DNA of 64,000 nt from Sulfitobacter noctilucae (lineage in GTDB: Bacteria; Pseudomonadota; Alphaproteobacteria; Rhodobacterales; Rhodobacteraceae), in the NCBI RefSeq assembly GCF_000622365.1, contig NZ_JASC01000001.1, forward strand, positions 62,001 to 126,000. Direction: 5' to 3'. Shown here piece after piece: positions 26,023 to 33,421 of this stretch (the stretch's first letter is position 1; the number at the start of each line of letters is the position of its first letter). The translations under genes and the position numbers were made by a program. Under the pieces are notes generated by a model. It was not told the origin of the DNA. It did not search any database and saw nothing but the letters and a program-made list of their open reading frames with translations.

Positions 26023-26406
26023 CTATTGGTCGTGTTGCGGCAGGTTGTCCGCGATGTCGTAGTAGTCGCCCTTGTCGGCGACATAGATATGCTTGGCCGT
26101 GCTAATGCCCGTGGCACCGTCAATCGTGCCGGACATTACAGAGACGGCGCCGCCATCCTCTTCATGACGCCAGAAAAGGGAACTTCCGCAGGCGGCGCAG
26201 AAGCCCCGCTCGGCCTTTGGTGAGGACCGATACCATTGCAGGGTGTCGTCCTTGGTAATGTGTAACTGTTCAGCGGTAACCTGGGTGGCCGACACATAGT
26301 GCCCGCTGGTTTTGCGGCACTGAAGACAGTGGCAGGCGACAGAATTGCGCAAGCTGCCGGTGAGTGAAAAGGTGGTTCCCCCGCACAGGCAGCTTCCGGT
26401 TTTCAT
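26023..26406 (-). CDS. GFA-family zinc protein (glutathione-dependent formaldehyde-activating type)
   Basis: 127 residues from ATG 26406. The three Cys clusters of the fold are intact: TGSCLCGGTTF, VACHCLQCRKTSG and RGFCAACGSSLFWR, binding two zinc ions. The founding member, Gfa of Paracoccus, speeds formation of S-hydroxymethylglutathione, though many homologues have other or unknown activities. Its location directly before a predicted formaldehyde-producing demethylase supports a formaldehyde-related role. One base separates its start from the lysE stop. Confidence 0.9.
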   Translation of the reverse strand: MKTGSCLCGGTTFSLTGSLRNSVACHCLQCRKTSGHYVSATQVTAEQLHITKDDTLQWYRSSPKAERGFCAACGSSLFWRHEEDGGAVSVMSGTIDGATGISTAKHIYVADKGDYYDIADNLPQHDQ

Positions 26407-26407
26407 T

Positions 26408-27028
26408 TCAAGCCCTCGCCGGTCCGGAGGCGCTGCCCAAGAGCACCCCGTAGATGATGAAACACACCGCCATGACACGGCGGACCCAGACGTTGAACAC
26501 CGCCCCCAATGCAGCGCGGCCGATGCCCGCGCCCAGCGCGGTGAAACCTGTATAGCTGAATGCAGTGAGGGTGAGCGCCGTGGGGAAGATTACGATCATC
26601 TGGTCCCAGATTGGCACGTCCGGTTGGACGAATTGGGAAAACGCCGCAAGATAACCGGCGACGCTTTTGGGATTGATGGTGGCGATGGCGAAAGCCCGCA
26701 GATAGATGCTGCGCGCGGGCCGCTCATCCACCTTGACGGGTGTCTTCGCCATCACCAAGCCGCGGATACCGAGGTAGATAAGAAAGCCTGCGCCGACCAG
26801 TTTGGCCACAGTAAAGGCGGTTTCCGATGTCGCGATAAGGGCGGTGACGCCGAACGCGGAAAGCAGCAGAAAAAGGGTGGCTTGGGTGAGGATCGCCAGG
26901 ACACCGATCATAGACCGACGAAAGCCCAGCGTCATGCCATTGGTGATGCAATTCACAGCATTCGGCCCCGGCGTGGTAACGAAGACCACCCAGAACAGCG
27001 CGAAGATGATCCATGCTTCAAAGCTCAT
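26408..27028 (-). CDS. LysE/RhtB-family amino-acid exporter
   Basis: 206 residues from ATG 27028 with six hydrophobic helices. The family signature is FWVVFVTTPGPNAVNCITNGMTLGFRRSMIGV, with later NPKSVAGYLAAFSQFV. LysE proteins export amino acids and derivatives across the inner membrane. Placement between the regulator and the demethylases suggests export of a pathway substrate or product such as glycine or a methylated amino acid; this is inference. Spacing to both neighbours is one base. Confidence 0.9.
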   Translation of the reverse strand: MSFEAWIIFALFWVVFVTTPGPNAVNCITNGMTLGFRRSMIGVLAILTQATLFLLLSAFGVTALIATSETAFTVAKLVGAGFLIYLGIRGLVMAKTPVKVDERPARSIYLRAFAIATINPKSVAGYLAAFSQFVQPDVPIWDQMIVIFPTALTLTAFSYTGFTALGAGIGRAALGAVFNVWVRRVMAVCFIIYGVLLGSASGPARA

Positions 27029-27029
27029 G

Positions 27030-27602
27030 TCAGTACACCGGCGGGGCGATGACCCAGACGGCCACAGCGGGCACATCAAAGGGATTGGACCAGCGAAACG
27101 GCTCGCCCCGGATGCGGAAGCTGTCCCCGGGGTGGATCAGGTGGGTGGTGCCGTTGATCTCGATCTCGAGCTTGCCGGACAGGACAACGCCCACCTCTTG
27201 TGTGGGACGGGTGACCGGGTCGATGATACGACTGTGCGGCTGGAACGTTGATTGCACCATCTCGAAGTCGTCGGTCAGATCGGGCGACAGCAGTTCTTCG
27301 ACCAGACCGGCGGTATGACTGCCGATGGCGCGCCGCGCATCTTTGCGCACGACAAAGCCTGCCTCATGTGCCGGGGCTGCCTCGTGCCGGAAGAGCATGG
27401 AAACCGAAACATCCAGTTTCGCCGCGATATGGCGCAGATCAGTGATGGACGGCTCGGAAATGTCGCGCTCCACTTGGCTAAGCCAGCCCACGGACCGGCC
27501 CAAGGCATCGGCCATATCGCTGAGCGTCAACCCGCGCCCTTTGCGCAATGCCCGCAGATCCGCACCAAGCGTATCAGGGGTCTGAGGTGTGCTGTGCTGC
27601 AT
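27030..27602 (-). CDS. XRE-family regulator with C-terminal cupin
   Basis: 190 residues. Residues 10-70 are a helix-turn-helix of XRE type (LRALRKGRGLTLSDMADALG, SVGWLSQVERDISEPSITDLRHIA). Residues 110-185 are a cupin (VGVVLSGKLEIEINGTTHLIHPGDSFRI) that should bind a small ligand. Regulators of this layout (PuuR, SutR and relatives) control amine and amino-acid use. It is the first gene of the six-gene operon, so autoregulation is likely, and two 27-bp operator-like repeats begin 10 bases before its ATG. No strong Shine-Dalgarno sequence is seen. Confidence 0.92.
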   Translation of the reverse strand: MQHSTPQTPDTLGADLRALRKGRGLTLSDMADALGRSVGWLSQVERDISEPSITDLRHIAAKLDVSVSMLFRHEAAPAHEAGFVVRKDARRAIGSHTAGLVEELLSPDLTDDFEMVQSTFQPHSRIIDPVTRPTQEVGVVLSGKLEIEINGTTHLIHPGDSFRIRGEPFRWSNPFDVPAVAVWVIAPPVY

Positions 27603-27611
27603 CGCTGCATC

Positions 27612-27677
27612 CGTGAAAGTTCAAGCCTTAATTTCACGATTGCCGAAGCTCGTGAAAAAATCCAGCTTTATTTCACG
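27612..27677 (-). promoter_or_regulatory. Tandem 27-bp operator-like repeats upstream of the XRE-cupin gene
   Basis: Two copies of CGTGAAA-N13-TTTCACG lie at 27612-27638 and 27651-27677. On the minus strand both read CGTGAAATWAAG, then 8 variable bases, then TTTCACG. The four half-sites are spaced 20, 19 and 20 bp apart, near two helical turns, in alternating orientation. The right copy overlaps the stop codon of the preceding gene. Binding by the adjacent regulator is the simplest explanation. Confidence 0.75.
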
Positions 27678-28126
27678 GCAGCGAATGTCGTTTCAAGAAT
27701 CTCTGCGAGCTCAGTCGCATCTTTTGCGGTGAATGCCGCCGGCTGGTCACTGTCGATGTCAAACACCCCGATCAACCTGCCGCCGTCGCCATAAACCGGC
27801 AAAACGAGTTCGGAGCGGGTGGAGGAGGCACAGGCGATATGACCGGGAAAGGCTTCTACATCTTCAACGCGCTGTACTTCGCCTGTGCGGGCCGCGGCGC
27901 CGCAAACGCCGCGGGAGAACGGGATTACCAAGCAGCCATGGCCGCCTTGATAAGGTCCGATCTTGAGCAGTTCGGGGGCCACGACGCGGTAAAAGCCGGT
28001 CCAGTCAAAGCGATCATCAGCATGATGCACTTCGCAGGCAACCGTTGCCATGAGCGCCACGGCATCGGTTTCGCCTTCAGTGAGGCTGGCAATGGATTGG
28101 CGGAGGGCGGTGTAATTAACCTGCAA
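27668..28126 (-). CDS. msrC: Free methionine-(R)-sulfoxide reductase (GAF domain)
   Basis: 152 residues from TTG 28126; AGGAGCC lies seven bases upstream and no ATG fits. The GAF domain shows the fRMsr signature: FDWTGFYRV, CLVIPFSRGVCGAAARTG, VEDVEAFPGHIACASSTRSELVLPV and LIGVFDIDSD. The three conserved Cys (in GHGCLVIP, RGVCGAA and HIACASS) are those used for catalysis and resolution. It reduces free methionine-R-sulfoxide in the cytoplasm. Its stop codon lies inside the right operator-like repeat of the following operon. Confidence 0.9.
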   Translation of the reverse strand: MQVNYTALRQSIASLTEGETDAVALMATVACEVHHADDRFDWTGFYRVVAPELLKIGPYQGGHGCLVIPFSRGVCGAAARTGEVQRVEDVEAFPGHIACASSTRSELVLPVYGDGGRLIGVFDIDSDQPAAFTAKDATELAEILETTFAAVK

Positions 28127-28177
28127 GGGGTGGCTCCTGTTGCGTATCGCGGACGGTATATAAGGCCAAAAAGAGAA

Positions 28178-29350
28178 TCAGATGCGCTCGATCGCGATGG
28201 CGGTGCCTTCACCGCCGCCGATGCAGATGGCGGCAACGCCGCGCTTGAGGCCGCGCTTTTCGAGGGCGTTCAGAAGTGTCACGATGATCCGAGTGCCGGA
28301 GGCGCCGATGGGATGGCCCAGCGCACAAGCCCCCCCGTTAACGTTCACAATGCTGTGATCGAGTCCCATTTCATGCATGAAGGCCATCGGCACCACGGCA
28401 AAGGCTTCGTTCACTTCCCACAGGTCCACGTCTTCTTTGGCCCAACCGATCCGTTCCAGCAGCTTTTGCGCGGCAGGCACGGGGGCGGTGGTGAACAGAC
28501 CTGGTGCCTGGGCGTGGCTGGCGTGGCCGAGGATGCGGGCGCGCATGTTAAGGCCTTGCGCCTGGGCTGCGTCCTCGGATGCCAGCACAAGGGCCGCAGC
28601 ACCGTCGGAGATGGAAGAGGAGTTCGCCGCAGTGACCGTGCCCCCTTCGCGGAACGCCGGTTTCAGCTGTGGGATTTTGTCGGGACGGGCATTACCAGGC
28701 TGTTCGTCTGTCGCAACGGTGGTTGTGCCTTTGCGTGTGGTCATCTCGACCGCCGCGATTTCATCGGCAAAGGCACCGCTTTCCTCCGCTTCGATGGCGC
28801 GGGAGAGGGAGGCCAGTGCATAGGCGTCCTGCTTTTCACGGGTGAATTGATAGGTCTCGGCGCAGTCTTCGGCGAAGGTGCCCATCAGGCGACCTTTGTC
28901 GTAGGCGTCTTCGAGGCCATCAAGGAACATATGGTCGATCACCGCCGCATGGCCCAGTCGCGCCCCATTGCGCATTTTGGGCAGGACGTAGGGTGCGTTT
29001 GTCATGCTTTCCATGCCACCTGCGACCATGACATCGGTCTGGCCAAGAGCGATTTGATCGAACCCCATCATGGCGGTTTTCATGCCTGATCCGCACATTT
29101 TATTCAGGGTCGTGGCCGGCACCTCCTCGCCCAGACCAGCTGCGAATCCAGCCTGACGCGCGGGTGCCTGTCCTTGACCTGCCGGCAGAACGCAGCCCAT
29201 CAGCAATTCCTGCACCACGGGCGATCCGGCGTTTGCAATCGCGGCGCGAATGGCGTGCCCGCCCAGAGTTGCCGCGTTCAGCCCCTCGAAAGCGCCCTGA
29301 AATCCGCCCATTGGCGTGCGTGCTGCTCCTGCGATGATGACGTTCGGCAT
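28178..29350 (-). CDS. Acetyl-CoA C-acetyltransferase (thiolase)
   Basis: 390 residues from ATG 29350 with GGAGAGACC upstream. The active-site motifs are LNKMCGSGMKTAMMG (nucleophilic Cys near 89), NVNGGACALGHPIGASGTRI (His) and the C-terminal AICIGGGEGTAIAIERI (Cys acid/base). It condenses two acetyl-CoA or cleaves acetoacetyl-CoA, in polyhydroxybutyrate, ketone-body or amino-acid metabolism. No phaB or other pathway gene is adjacent, so the precise role is open. Confidence 0.93.
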   Translation of the reverse strand: MPNVIIAGAARTPMGGFQGAFEGLNAATLGGHAIRAAIANAGSPVVQELLMGCVLPAGQGQAPARQAGFAAGLGEEVPATTLNKMCGSGMKTAMMGFDQIALGQTDVMVAGGMESMTNAPYVLPKMRNGARLGHAAVIDHMFLDGLEDAYDKGRLMGTFAEDCAETYQFTREKQDAYALASLSRAIEAEESGAFADEIAAVEMTTRKGTTTVATDEQPGNARPDKIPQLKPAFREGGTVTAANSSSISDGAAALVLASEDAAQAQGLNMRARILGHASHAQAPGLFTTAPVPAAQKLLERIGWAKEDVDLWEVNEAFAVVPMAFMHEMGLDHSIVNVNGGACALGHPIGASGTRIIVTLLNALEKRGLKRGVAAICIGGGEGTAIAIERI

Positions 29351-29437
29351 TTCGGTCTCTCCTTCACGGTGCTGATTACAACTTGGTAACGGATATCGCC
29401 TATCCAAGATACAGGCGCGTTTTTACAGGAGGTATCT

Positions 29438-29776
29438 ATGGACATTCTTGCCCGAACAGAAGGGGATATCTGCATTGTGGCGGTGCGCGATGCCCGGATC
29501 GACGCCGCCGCCGCACTGGATTTCAAAGAGGCTGTCCGCGAGAGCACCGAAGATGCGCCGCCGCAGGTGATCCTGGACCTGACCCGGGTCGGGTTCATCG
29601 ATTCGAGCGGGCTGGGTGCCATCGTCGCCATCATGAAACATCTGGCACCCGAGCGGAAACTGGTTCTTGCCGGTCTTACGCCACCGGTCGCGAAAGTATT
29701 CAAGCTGACCCGCATGGACAGTGTATTCGCGATATTCATGACGCTTGAGGAGGCGCTGCGTGCCGAACACGTCTGA
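29438..29776 (+). CDS. STAS-domain anti-anti-sigma factor
   Basis: 112 residues. The STAS fold pattern is clear (VILDLTRVGFIDSSGLGAIVAIMKHL), with Ser57 of DSSG at the position phosphorylated in SpoIIAA. Unphosphorylated proteins of this type bind and sequester an anti-sigma kinase. GGAGG lies upstream of ATG 29438. The gene overlaps the HATPase gene at 29760 by 17 bases, giving a classic partner-switch pair. No phosphatase (RsbU/SpoIIE) or sigma factor gene is adjacent. Confidence 0.92.
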   Translation: MDILARTEGDICIVAVRDARIDAAAALDFKEAVRESTEDAPPQVILDLTRVGFIDSSGLGAIVAIMKHLAPERKLVLAGLTPPVAKVFKLTRMDSVFAIFMTLEEALRAEHV

Positions 29777-30260
29777 GTTCAAATCCTCACCACAAGACGT
29801 GACCTTTACCGCCTGCCCCGCCTTTTCGATCGAGGCATTAAGCAGCCCCCTTGCGGTCAGAGAGGTTCTGTCAGACGTGATGATGCGCCTCAAGGGTCTT
29901 CATCTGGATGCAGAGGAATGCGAGACGGTCGAGCTTGTTCTGGCGGAAGTGCTGAACAATGTGGTGGAACATGCCTATCCGACGCCTGATGGTGCCGGCC
30001 CCATTTGGGTTGACTGCGTTCATCGGGACAATGGTTTGCACATTCGGGTATGCGACAATGGACGGGTGATGCCGGGAGAAACTTTGCCAACCGGCCACAT
30101 CAGAGTACCGGACAGAGATGTCGATGATCTGCCCGAAGGGGGCTTTGGCTGGTTTCTTATTCAGGATTTGGCGCGCGATGTCCGCTACGAACGGCATGGA
30201 CAGCAGAACCGGCTGGAGTTCCGGATTGCCGTCGCCTTTGGCACGCCCCGACCGTCTTGA
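29760..30260 (+). CDS. Anti-sigma regulatory kinase (HATPase_c_2, RsbW/SpoIIAB-like)
   Basis: 166 residues from GTG 29760, with GAGGAGG seven bases before it inside the STAS gene. The Bergerat-fold motifs are present: N box VELVLAEVLNNVVEHAYP, G1-like IRVCDNGRVMPG, and EGGFGWFLIQDLARDVRYE as G2. These proteins phosphorylate the STAS partner and bind either it or a sigma/output factor. Translation appears coupled to the STAS gene. The output partner is not in the window. Confidence 0.9.
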   Translation: MPNTSEFKSSPQDVTFTACPAFSIEALSSPLAVREVLSDVMMRLKGLHLDAEECETVELVLAEVLNNVVEHAYPTPDGAGPIWVDCVHRDNGLHIRVCDNGRVMPGETLPTGHIRVPDRDVDDLPEGGFGWFLIQDLARDVRYERHGQQNRLEFRIAVAFGTPRPS

Positions 30261-30552
30261 TGGGGACAAACCCGCATATCGGATTGGCCCCGATCAGTAC
30301 AATTTGAGGCGAAATATCAGTGCCATATTGCTGCCCCCAAATATCCCAAAATGGCCGTAGATCAATCACACTCCCGCCTTTGTCGAAGGACATATATGCC
30401 CCTGTAGCTGCATATGGCTTCCGTCGGCACCACGTTTAATAGCCCCCACCCAGTGCGTGGTGTCGACGAACTTATCCCCCCGCGCATTTCATAATGACCG
30501 ACGCAGGCAAACATCCTGTTCGCCAATCACACGCGGCGCGCCGCCGGTGGTC
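30261..30552. other. Region between the HATPase gene and hspQ
   Basis: 292 bp without an intact gene. The right half seems to contain a decayed minus-strand coding remnant, listed separately; the left part shows nothing I can defend. Confidence 0.5.
30366..30514 (-). pseudogene. Possible frameshifted gene remnant
   Basis: On the minus strand one frame reads MFACVGHYEMRG from 30514. After a run of six G/C (30476-30481) the next frame continues DKFVDTTHWVGAIKRGADGS and then HMQLQGHICP to a stop at 30366. Joined across the homopolymer these give a plausible strand-rich segment resembling one strand pair of a small lipocalin-like domain. No start signal or full-length domain exists. This could be chance. 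Confidence 0.3.
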
Positions 30553-30879
30553 TCAGTTCATCTGGAAATGCAGCGGGTAGGCACCATTGGTGAAGGGGCC
30601 AAACAGGTCAGGAATATCGGGATGGTCGACAGGTTCACCTGAATAATCGGCAACCAGATTCTGCTCCGAAACATAGGCCACATAGTAGCTTTGATCGTTC
30701 TCGGCCAAAAGGTGGTAGTAAGGCTGATCCTTGACCGGTCTGCTTTCCGCCGGGATTGCCTCGTACCATTCTTCGGTATTGGCAAATTCAGGATCGACAT
30801 CGAATATCACACCCCGAAAAGGATGTTTCTTGTGCCTTACGACCTGGCCCAGATGATATTTCGCGCGTGTGCGTAGCAT
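30553..30879 (-). CDS. hspQ: Heat shock protein HspQ (hemimethylated-DNA-binding YccV family)
   Basis: 108 residues from ATG 30879. The family pattern is complete: YHLGQVVRHKKHPFRGVIFDVDPEF, then WYEAIPAESRPVKDQPYYHLL, SYYVAYVSEQNLVADYSGEPVDHPDI and the ending LHFQMN. HspQ was described as a heat-shock protein affecting DnaA stability and as an adaptor of Lon in enterobacteria; the older hemimethylated DNA-binding label is for the same fold. It is divergent from the AEC transporter gene. Confidence 0.92.
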   Translation of the reverse strand: MLRTRAKYHLGQVVRHKKHPFRGVIFDVDPEFANTEEWYEAIPAESRPVKDQPYYHLLAENDQSYYVAYVSEQNLVADYSGEPVDHPDIPDLFGPFTNGAYPLHFQMN

Positions 30880-30964
30880 AACATTGCAGCCCCTACCTTT
30901 CGTTAGTAACGGGTTCAAGGGGCTTTTGTCCAATCACGTCGCGATATCTAAGGGAAACAAACTG

Positions 30965-31846
30965 TTGAACCTCGTTCTGACCGTACTCGAAATCGTTGCT
31001 CCCGTGTTCATTCTAGCGGGGATCGGCTTTGGCTGGGTGAAGCTTGGATTTGAATACCGGCTTGAGTTTGTCACCCGGTTGTCCATGACGCTGGCGGTGC
31101 CCTGTCTGATCTTCACCGCACTTGTGAATACGTCGCTTGACCCCGCCGCCCTCACAACGCTGACACTGGCCAGTTTGGTCGCTTATATTGCGGTATCGGT
31201 GATCACACTTGGCTCTGTTCGCCTGTTGCGACTTCATCAGGGGACGTTCGCCGCGCCTTTGATTTTCGGCAATACGGGCAACCTCGGCCTGCCGCTGGCT
31301 TTGTTTGCGTTTGGCGAAACGGGGTTTGAATATGCGGTGGTCGTCTTTGCGGTGATGGCCATTATCTCCTTCACCTTCGGAATCTGGTTGGTGGCGGGTG
31401 CGGGTTCGTTCACCAAAGTGCTCAAGGAACCGCTGGTCTGGGCGACGGTACTGGGTGCGGTGTTTTTATGGCAGGGATGGACTTTGCCACGGGTGTTGGA
31501 CAACACGATGGGGTTGATCGGCCAGATGGCGATTCCCCTGATGCTGATCACGCTTGGCGTGGCCGTGGCACGATTGACGCCCAGCGGTATCGGGCGGGCC
31601 GTCGTTTTGTCGCTGGTCAAGCTCGCGATTTGTATCGGGTGCGCTTGGCTTGCGGCGGATTGGTTCGCGCTGGACAAAACCGCCTTTGGCATCCTTGTGT
31701 TGCAAGTGGCGACGCCGGTTGCCGTCACCTCATATATGCTGGCCGAGAAATACGGGGCCGATGCGCAGTCGGTTGCGGGATTGGTTGTAGTCTCCACTGT
31801 GATGTCGATCGGCGCCTTGCCGCTGTTGCTGGCAGTCTTGTTGTGA
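30965..31846 (+). CDS. AEC (auxin efflux carrier) family transporter
   Basis: 293 residues from TTG 30965, with AAGGGA upstream; the longer frame reaches into hspQ and is not conserved. About ten membrane helices form two inverted halves. Typical stretches are IVAPVFILAGIGFGWVKLG, RLSMTLAVPCLIFTALVNT, LIFGNTGNLGLPLALFAFGE and VATPVAVTSYMLAEKYGADA. Bacterial members move malate, malonate or other organic acids and amino acids; the substrate here is unknown. Confidence 0.88.
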   Translation: MNLVLTVLEIVAPVFILAGIGFGWVKLGFEYRLEFVTRLSMTLAVPCLIFTALVNTSLDPAALTTLTLASLVAYIAVSVITLGSVRLLRLHQGTFAAPLIFGNTGNLGLPLALFAFGETGFEYAVVVFAVMAIISFTFGIWLVAGAGSFTKVLKEPLVWATVLGAVFLWQGWTLPRVLDNTMGLIGQMAIPLMLITLGVAVARLTPSGIGRAVVLSLVKLAICIGCAWLAADWFALDKTAFGILVLQVATPVAVTSYMLAEKYGADAQSVAGLVVVSTVMSIGALPLLLAVLL

Positions 31847-31919
31847 AAATTGTGATGTGACGCGGGCGCAAAATCGGTTAAACTGCGTCAAAATATAATA
31901 AACGAAAAGCGAGAGGCAG

Positions 31920-32498
31920 ATGAGCAGAACCCTTCGCGCCCTGATTTTTGTGATGCTGGTTGCGTCCTGCGGTGGTGGACAAACGTCTGCCCCCCGCGAG
32001 TTGGACAATGCCTGTGCCATTCTGAGAGAGCGCCCCGAATACCGCAGAGCATTCCGCAACGTCGAGCGCAAGTGGGGCGTGCCCACGCACGTCATGATGG
32101 CGACGATCCATCAGGAAAGCAAATTTATCGCCGATGCGCGGACCCCTTTCCGCTATGTCGCGGGTGTCATCCCGATGGGCCGCCAATCCAGCGCGTTCGG
32201 CTATTCGCAGGCACTGGATGCGACCTGGGAAGAGTACCTGAAGGACCAGAACAAGCGCCGTGCCAAGCGGGACCGGATCAATGACGCCACCGATTTCATG
32301 GGGTGGTATATGAACCAGACCCGCGACCGGAACGGCGTGTCACTGAGTGATGCACGCAACCAGTATCTGGCTTATCACGAGGGTCATACGGGCTTCCGCA
32401 ACCAAAGCTATAACCGCAAGGCGTGGCTGGTTGGTGTTGCTGGTAAAGTTGATGCACGGTCCGCAATGTACCGTGACCAACTGGCCAGATGCCGCTAG
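31920..32498 (+). CDS. Lytic transglycosylase-like (SLT domain) lipoprotein
   Basis: 192 residues. The leader MSRTLRALIFVMLVASCGGG has a lipobox with Cys17. The catalytic Glu66 is in THVMMATIHQESKFIADART, and SAFGYSQALDATWEEYL, DATDFMGWYM and YLAYHEGHTGFRNQSY complete the SLT-like fold. It should cleave peptidoglycan glycan strands in the periplasm while anchored to a membrane. It is monocistronic and convergent with lolA over a shared hairpin. Confidence 0.88.
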   Translation: MSRTLRALIFVMLVASCGGGQTSAPRELDNACAILRERPEYRRAFRNVERKWGVPTHVMMATIHQESKFIADARTPFRYVAGVIPMGRQSSAFGYSQALDATWEEYLKDQNKRRAKRDRINDATDFMGWYMNQTRDRNGVSLSDARNQYLAYHEGHTGFRNQSYNRKAWLVGVAGKVDARSAMYRDQLARCR

Positions 32499-32518
32499 TG
32501 CGGATCAGCTAAGGCAAG

Positions 32519-32546
32519 AAATGCGCCGAATATGGCGCATTTCCTT
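32519..32546. terminator. Bidirectional terminator between SLT lipoprotein gene and lolA
   Basis: AAATGCGCC pairs with GGCGCATTT (9 bp) around a 6-base loop, with A- and T-rich flanks, so it can serve both converging genes. Confidence 0.8.
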
Positions 32547-32551
32547 AAACC

Positions 32552-33157
32552 TTACCGGTTCAGATTACTGCCCGGCGTGCCGACATCAAACAGCCGGTTG
32601 GGCAGGTTGCCGCCCTTTTGAAGGTCGCCCAGCACCACTGTCGTCTGACTGCCATTGCCGTCATTGATAATCCACTGCCGCAGTTCCACCGGGTTGCCGG
32701 TGAACTTGAGCTGGATGTTACCGTACTGCGGGTTGGCTGGGTCTTGAGCGGTCACCACAGTCGCGGTTCCGTCATAGGAATGGCCTGTCACCATATTAGC
32801 GGCACCCAGATTGACGTTGCGCGCCAGAATGATCGACAGCGGCGTACGCGCCAAGGGGTAGGTTTCGGCAGGCTGGTTGGATTTCTCATCGAAAATCACA
32901 ACGGTATTGCTGCCCGCCACGACCAGCGCAGTATCTGGCGGATTATACTCGAACCGTACCTTACCAGGGCGTTTGATATAGATCGTACCAGTGCTGATCG
33001 ATCCATCATCATTGATTTGTGTGAATTCGCCCTTGGCGGTCTGAAGCTTGTTTAGATAGGCCGAAACCTCATTCAGGGGCAGCTTTTGTGCTGCCGCCGC
33101 CAGAGGTGTCATGACCGCAAGCCCAACGGCCAAGGTCAAGGATGTAAGGATACGCAT
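32552..33157 (-). CDS. lolA: Outer-membrane lipoprotein carrier LolA
   Basis: 201 residues from ATG 33157. A signal peptide (MRILTSLTLAVGLAVMTPLA, cleaved after AAA) leads to the LolA beta-barrel: VSAYLNKLQTAKGEFTQIN, IYIKRPGKVRFEYNPP, VVIFDEKSNQ, and LRQWIINDGNGSQTTVVLGD. The periplasmic carrier takes lipoproteins from LolCDE to the outer membrane. It lies downstream of ftsK in the same direction, with the ftsK terminator between them. Confidence 0.93.
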   Translation of the reverse strand: MRILTSLTLAVGLAVMTPLAAAAQKLPLNEVSAYLNKLQTAKGEFTQINDDGSISTGTIYIKRPGKVRFEYNPPDTALVVAGSNTVVIFDEKSNQPAETYPLARTPLSIILARNVNLGAANMVTGHSYDGTATVVTAQDPANPQYGNIQLKFTGNPVELRQWIINDGNGSQTTVVLGDLQKGGNLPNRLFDVGTPGSNLNR

Positions 33158-33350
33158 TTGGATTGTCCTGTGATTGCCTGTTGGATCAGACATAGGGCGT
33201 CAGGCGGTGATATGCGATAACAGCCGGCAATTTTTTGCGCGGAGGCGGGGCTGGCCGTACGGATCTGGGACCAACTGCAAGTGCGATGATGGTGTCGTTA
33301 TCGACACCTCGATCAGTGGGGGGCGGAAGGCAGAAACGATCATTCCAGAC

Positions 33351-33386
33351 AAAAAAACACCGCCGGGTGGGAGGATCCCGACGGTG
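33351..33386 (-). terminator. Rho-independent terminator of ftsK
   Basis: On the minus strand CACCGTCGGG pairs with CCCGGCGGTG (10 bp, one G-U) around a 9-base loop and is followed by seven T, 36 bases after the ftsK stop. Confidence 0.92.
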
Positions 33387-33421
33387 ATTTGTGCATCGAA
33401 CAAGGGTTACGGAGGTAAGCC

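Noticed and set aside
27839..29089. 416-codon plus-strand open frame
   Set aside because: It spans the antisense strand of two well-supported genes (msrC and thiolase) and has no domain signature.
30157..30393. Minus-strand open frame beginning MSFDKGGSVIDLRPFWD
   Set aside because: Its first part looks protein-like but it runs into the antisense strand of the HATPase gene with no start signal; the frameshifted remnant interpretation is at least as good.
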